Part shown: in pieces, positions 32,404 to 35,863 of the stretch
Numbering within the stretch: the first letter of the stretch is position 1
How the letters are laid out: each line of letters opens with the position of its first letter
The notes under the pieces: generated by a model
What the model was told of the DNA's origin: nothing
What the model saw: the letters and a program-made list of their open reading frames with translations, nothing else
The model's database searches: none
Program-made: the position numbers and the translations under genes
Assembly: GCA_023435725.1 (NCBI GenBank)
Contig: JAEYRD010000230.1
Coordinates: 1-35,863 of the forward strand
From: Pseudomonadota bacterium
GTDB lineage: Bacteria > Pseudomonadota > Alphaproteobacteria > Rhizobiales > Xanthobacteraceae
Length of the DNA stretch: 35,863 bases
Direction of reading: 5' to 3'

Positions 32404-32679
32404 ATGACCAACACCAATGATACGCGTTCGCAGATGCCGCTGGGCTTGGCCCAGCGCGGCTACACCGGCATCATTCAGCATCTTTCCGCCAGGGACGCGG
32501 GCTCGGCGCTCTCGGACATCGAGCTCGAGAGCCGGCTGATCGAGCTCGGCTTCGTCGAAGGCGCCCGGGTCGAGGTCCTGCACGAGGGGCTGGTCGGGCG
32601 CGACCCGATCGCCGTCCGTGTCGACAACATCACGATCGCGGTGCGCCGTCGTGAAGCCATGGCCATCATCGTCGCCTGA
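32404..32679 (+). CDS. feoA: Ferrous iron transport protein A (FeoA)
   Basis: A 91-residue cytoplasmic protein with an SH3-like FeoA domain: PLGLAQRGYTGIIQHLSA, LESRLIELGFVEGARVEVLHEG and RDPIAVRVDNITIAVRRREAMAI. It is thought to assist FeoB. The ATG at 32404 gives the usual length; a longer in-frame start at 32389 adds five residues. feoB follows after 36 bases. An iron-control-like dyad stands in front of it. Confidence 0.93.
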   Translation: MTNTNDTRSQMPLGLAQRGYTGIIQHLSARDAGSALSDIELESRLIELGFVEGARVEVLHEGLVGRDPIAVRVDNITIAVRRREAMAIIVA

Positions 32680-32715
32680 CGCGACCGGACGCCTTATCCT
32701 AGGTCTTTTGATCCC

Positions 32716-34587
32716 ATGGAATTACCCCTGCTGCATCTCGCCCTGGTGGGCACGCCAAACAGCGGCAAGACGTCGCTGTTCAATGCGCTGACCGGCAGCC
32801 GGCAGAAGGTCGCGAACTACCCTGGCGTCACCGTCGAGCGCAAGGAGGGCTTCTTCGTCACCCCGCTCGGCCGCCAGGTCTCGGTGGTCGACCTGCCCGG
32901 CACCTATTCGCTGCGCGGCCGCAGCCCGGACGAGGAGATCACCCGCGACTTCGTGCTCGGCAAGGCCTCCGGCGAGACAGTGCCCGACCTCGTGCTCTGC
33001 GTCGCCGATTCGACCAATCTGCGCCTGACCATCCGCCTGCTGCTCGAGCTCAAGCGCACCGGCCGGCCGATGATCCTCGTGCTGAACATGTTCGATATCG
33101 CCAGCCGCCGCGGCATCACGGTGGACGTGGAGCGGCTCGCCAAGGAACTCGGCGTGCCCGTGGTCACCTCGATCGCGGTACGCAAGGGCGGCACCGGTGA
33201 CCTGTTGAAGCTCACCGACGAGATCTCGGCCAAGCTCGCCGCCGAGCCCCAGGAGAGCAGCTGGCGCGCGCTCAGCGTCTCCGAGCTGCGGGCCACCCAG
33301 CGCGAGGCCGACCGCATCATCGCCGACTGCGTCAGCCTGCCGAGCCGGCCCGACACCTGGACCGCGCGGATCGACGCCGTGGTGCTGCATCCCGTCGGCG
33401 GCCTCATCGTGCTCGCGCTGATCCTGTTCGTGATGTTCCAGGCAGTGTTCGCCTGGGCGCAGCCGCTGATGGAGCTGCTCAATTCCGGCTTCGATGCGCT
33501 CGGCGAACTAGTCCACAACACCCTGCCCGCCGGCCTGCTGCAGAGCTTCCTGCAGAACGGCGTGATCTCCGGCGTCGGCAGCGTCATCGTGTTCCTGCCG
33601 CAGATCATCATCATCTTCCTGTTCATCCTGCTGCTGGAAGATTTCGGCTACATGGCGCGCGCCGCGTTCCTGATGGACCGCATCATGGGCGGCGCCGGGC
33701 TGCACGGCCGCGCCTTCATTCCGCTGCTGTCGAGCTTTGCCTGCGCCATTCCCGGCATCATGGCGACGCGCGTGATCGACAACAAGCGCGACCGGCTGAC
33801 CACGATCCTGATCGCGCCGCTGATGACCTGCTCCGCGCGCATTCCCGTCTATACGCTGATCATCTCCGCCTTCATTCCGGCCAAGGAGGTCTGGGGCTTC
33901 ATCAACCTCCAGGGCCTCGTGATGTTCGGCCTCTACGCCGCCGGCATCATCAGCGCGCTGCTGGTCTCGTTCCTGATCAAGTTCTTCATGCTGCGCGACT
34001 ATGCGCCGGCGCCGTTCATGCTGGAGCTGCCGGACTACAAAATGCCGCGGCTGAAATCGATCGCGATCGGCATCTTCACCCGCGCAAAAATGTTCCTGCA
34101 ACGCGCCGGCACCACGATCTTCTCGATGATGGTGCTGATCTGGTTTTTGGCCTCGTTTCCGCAGCCGCCCGCGGGAAGCACCGAGCCCGCGATCGACTTC
34201 AGCCTGGCCGCGATCATCGGCAAGGCAATCGAACCCTTGCTCGCCCCTGTCGGCTTCAACTGGCAGATTGCGGTGGCGCTGATCCCGGGCATGGCGGCAC
34301 GCGAGGTCGCGGTCGCAGCGCTCGGCACGGTCTATGCGATCGAAGGCGGCAAAGAAGCGGCCGAGCAGATCGGCCAGGTGCTGGCGACGAAGTGGTCGCT
34401 GGCGACTGCGCTGTCGATGCTGGCCTGGTACATCTTCGCCCCGCAATGCGCGTCCACGCTCGCCGTGATCCGGCGCGAGACCGGAAGCTGGACCTGGATG
34501 GCCGTGACCTTCACCTACATGCTGGTGCTGGCTTACGCGGCAAGCCTTCTGACCTACAACGTCGCCGTCGCGCTCGGCGCAGGCTAA
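32716..34587 (+). CDS. feoB: Ferrous iron transport protein B (FeoB)
   Basis: A 623-residue GTPase-linked Fe(II) importer. The N-terminal G domain has G1 GTPNSGKTS (residues 12-20), DLPGTYSL (G3) and NMFD (G4). The C-terminal membrane part has two Gate motifs (EDFGYMARAAFLMDRIMG and CAIPGIMATRVIDN). It is shorter than E. coli FeoB (773 residues), with a reduced C-terminal end, as in other Rhizobiales. No feoC gene follows. The Thr in G1 (GTPNSGKT) replaces the more common Asn, a conservative difference. Confidence 0.97.
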   Translation: MELPLLHLALVGTPNSGKTSLFNALTGSRQKVANYPGVTVERKEGFFVTPLGRQVSVVDLPGTYSLRGRSPDEEITRDFVLGKASGETVPDLVLCVADSTNLRLTIRLLLELKRTGRPMILVLNMFDIASRRGITVDVERLAKELGVPVVTSIAVRKGGTGDLLKLTDEISAKLAAEPQESSWRALSVSELRATQREADRIIADCVSLPSRPDTWTARIDAVVLHPVGGLIVLALILFVMFQAVFAWAQPLMELLNSGFDALGELVHNTLPAGLLQSFLQNGVISGVGSVIVFLPQIIIIFLFILLLEDFGYMARAAFLMDRIMGGAGLHGRAFIPLLSSFACAIPGIMATRVIDNKRDRLTTILIAPLMTCSARIPVYTLIISAFIPAKEVWGFINLQGLVMFGLYAAGIISALLVSFLIKFFMLRDYAPAPFMLELPDYKMPRLKSIAIGIFTRAKMFLQRAGTTIFSMMVLIWFLASFPQPPAGSTEPAIDFSLAAIIGKAIEPLLAPVGFNWQIAVALIPGMAAREVAVAALGTVYAIEGGKEAAEQIGQVLATKWSLATALSMLAWYIFAPQCASTLAVIRRETGSWTWMAVTFTYMLVLAYAASLLTYNVAVALGAG

Positions 34588-34593
34588 CGCCAG

Positions 34594-34840
34594 CTCGCAC
34601 TAAAACTGCGAAAACAACCCCATGCACAGTAGATCGGGGTTGCCATGCCGATGACCGGTGGATGTATCGAAGGCGCTGACTCATCGGAAGAAACTGGTCG
34701 CAGCCCTGACAAGCCAACGGGTCGGCGCCAAGCGCCGCCCGATGACAGGCTGCGCAAAATCCGGGACGCGGACAAAACAGTGATCCCGGATTGCGCTGCG
34801 TTCCATCCGGGTCACACGCTTCGCGCCGGTTGACCCGTCG
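34594..34840. repeat. Intergenic repeat-derived DNA after feoB
   Basis: No gene is supported here. There are dispersed-repeat-like pieces: a GAAAACAACCCCATGCACAG segment, a GGCGCCAAGCGCC palindrome and a dyad AATCCGGGA...TCCCGGATT (34758-34792) followed by GCGCTGCGTTCCATCCGGGT. These look like Bradyrhizobium intergenic repeat families, recalled from general knowledge and not checked. Confidence 0.5.
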
Positions 34841-34908
34841 AGCAAAACAGCGGCACAATGGCAGCATCGAGAGGTTGCAGGGACGAAGCAATATATCCCT
34901 TCGGACCC

Positions 34909-34922
34909 TTGACCTGAATCAA
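34909..34922 (+). promoter_or_regulatory. FixK/FNR-type box upstream of the 35007 gene
   Basis: TTGACCTGAATCAA (TTGA-N6-TCAA, in the wider dyad CTTGACCTGAATCAAG) is a close match to the FixK2/FNR binding site. It is 85 bases before the start codon, so transcription from about 34957 would leave a 50-base leader. No strong -10 is visible (GGATAC at 34952 is the nearest). Confidence 0.55.
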
Positions 34923-35006
34923 GCCGCCTCGTGCAGCGCATCCGAGGATGGGGATACGTCGTCGCAAACTGGGCCCAGGTGTAGTGGGGGGCACGGAGCG
35001 ACTGAA

Positions 35007-35450
35007 ATGCCGTTGTTGGCGTATTTATGGAAGGTCGGCGCGGCGTTGCTCGCGCTCTTGTTCGTTGCGGACCTTTTTCTGCCCAAGGCACCGCTTGGCG
35101 AGAAGACGGTCGAGGATCGGCAAACCATACGCATTCACTCGGATCGCAAATGGCCGGAGCGGGTGGAACTCGATACGAGCCAGCCGACAATTTCCGCGGC
35201 ACCGATCACGAAACCTGCGGCCTCTCTCGACCGCGCAGAGCCGCCGACCATCGCGGCAGCCACTCCGGCAGTCGCCGATGCGCTCGCCATGGCCCGCACA
35301 GAATCGCGCCCGCGCGAAACCGTTAATCACAAGCCACCGCACAGGGCGCAGCGCATTGCGACGCGAGCGAAACGACACGCCCCGCCGCAGATGATTCTGA
35401 CGGCGCGCCAAGGGCAGTTTGCGTGGTTTGGATACTATAGGTACTGGTGA
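35007..35450 (+). CDS. Hypothetical membrane-anchored protein
   Basis: A 147-residue protein. One N-terminal membrane segment (AYLWKVGAALLALLFVADLFL, residues 5-25) is followed by a Pro/Ala/Arg-rich, low-complexity chain, probably periplasmic, ending in an aromatic tail (FAWFGYYRYW). I recognise no domain. GGAG precedes the ATG by about eight bases. A FixK/FNR-type box upstream suggests expression at low oxygen. It is 419 bases after feoB and is not clearly in an operon. Confidence 0.65.
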   Translation: MPLLAYLWKVGAALLALLFVADLFLPKAPLGEKTVEDRQTIRIHSDRKWPERVELDTSQPTISAAPITKPAASLDRAEPPTIAAATPAVADALAMARTESRPRETVNHKPPHRAQRIATRAKRHAPPQMILTARQGQFAWFGYYRYW

Positions 35451-35821
35451 TCGTCGCCGGGGCATCGCCGCAGGATCCGCGAGCGACGTTGCGCCAGATC
35501 AGGGCGAGGCATCGCGACGACTTGGAGAGTTGCCGCGGGCTCAGCTTTTCGTCCTAAGCGTAGGCCACGTGGCGTGGCGTTCGATTCTGGCAGCAGATTC
35601 GTCGCACTGCCAAATGACGCACTGCAACTTTCCTGATTGCAGCGCGGGCCGGACGCGCCAATTCTGCGCTGCCCATTGGCATATTGAACCTTGGGACGAT
35701 AGTCATCGATTCCACTTTCGAACAATCTCGACAGGAGCGGAAACGAGGCGGCACGACACTGTCGTGTCATGCCCGCTGCGGCTGACAAACCCGATCGCCA
35801 CCAGATTGAGGAGTTGGTCCA
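35451..35821. other. Gene-free stretch near the right end
   Basis: I see no convincing gene, repeat or terminator here. Frames are broken by stops on the plus strand, and the one longer minus-strand frame has no coding character. GAGGAG at 35808-35813 lies at the far right end. Confidence 0.4.
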
Positions 35822-35863
35822 ATGCAGATGCACCTGACCTCAGCCTCCCTGCCCCACCTACAT
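35822..35863 (+). CDS. Possible start of a gene cut by the window edge
   Basis: An ATG at 35822 follows GAGGAG by eight bases, a good ribosome site. Only 14 codons are in the window (MQMHLTSASLPHLH), too few to recognise. Confidence 0.25.
   Translation, partial: MQMHLTSASLPHLH

Noticed and set aside
34681..35202. Minus-strand 173-codon frame after feoB
   Set aside because: It runs through repeat-derived DNA and the opposite strand of the 35007 gene.
35435..35833. Minus-strand 132-codon frame at the right end
   Set aside because: No ribosome site or family features; composition unlike the real genes here.
1..35863. CRISPR arrays, insertion sequences, prophage or tRNA genes
   Set aside because: No regularly spaced repeats, transposase or integrase genes, phage genes or cloverleaf-forming sequences were seen.

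Overview
The window reads as chromosomal DNA of a GC-rich alphaproteobacterium, most likely Bradyrhizobium or a close relative (Bradyrhizobiaceae). The evidence is a circularly permuted two-piece tmRNA gene whose tag reads ANDNFAPVAQAA, next to an alpha-type SspB; an Irr-box-like element before feoA; FixK/FNR-type TTGA-N6-TCAA sites; and families of palindromic intergenic repeats (CCTCTCCCC-type, CGTCATTCCGGG-type, ATGGCCGGGTCAAG-type) typical of that group. I see no insertion sequence, prophage, CRISPR array or tRNA. Most of the window is conserved housekeeping sequence, so the interest is mainly in regulation and gene arrangement.

1-6.8 kb: transport. A NitT/TauT-type ABC system on the minus strand (binding protein cut by the window edge, permease, ATPase) is interrupted by an exported cupin gene on the plus strand. 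Next is a plus-strand two-gene osmoprotectant/EgtU-type ABC system in which permease and binding protein are fused. It ends tail to tail with a membrane phosphoglycerol-transferase/sulfatase-like gene that has a Pho-box-like direct repeat upstream. 7.0-8.4 kb: a TetR regulator divergent from a ferric-reductase-like membrane protein, with two 17-bp dyads between them that look like operators.

8.8-16.1 kb: branched-chain amino acid locus, all minus strand. Transcription runs from a TTGACA/TATGTT promoter through a 21-codon leader rich in Ile, Leu and Val with an attenuator, then ilvI, a threonine-dehydratase-like gene, ilvN, a methyltransferase, an EamA exporter, a LysE exporter and ilvC, which ends at an intrinsic terminator. 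16.2-18.0 kb: miaA and serB start head to head 11 bases apart. 18.2-24.1 kb: protein quality control and thymidylate synthesis, with degP-type protease, DUF2065, hflC/hflK, then folA, a GNAT gene and thyA; transcription runs thyA to GNAT to folA and hflK to hflC to DUF2065 to degP.

24.3-28.9 kb: a tripartite tricarboxylate transporter (tctB, tctA, a strong hairpin, tctC) and a split chromate transporter pair. 29.0-31.6 kb: ssrA (tmRNA), sspB and class II fumarase fumC. 31.8-35.5 kb: a DUF4169/ribbon-helix-helix pair, feoA-feoB ferrous iron transport, and a small membrane-anchored protein of unknown function preceded by a strong FixK/FNR-like box. The right end holds repeat-derived and featureless DNA and perhaps the first codons of another gene.
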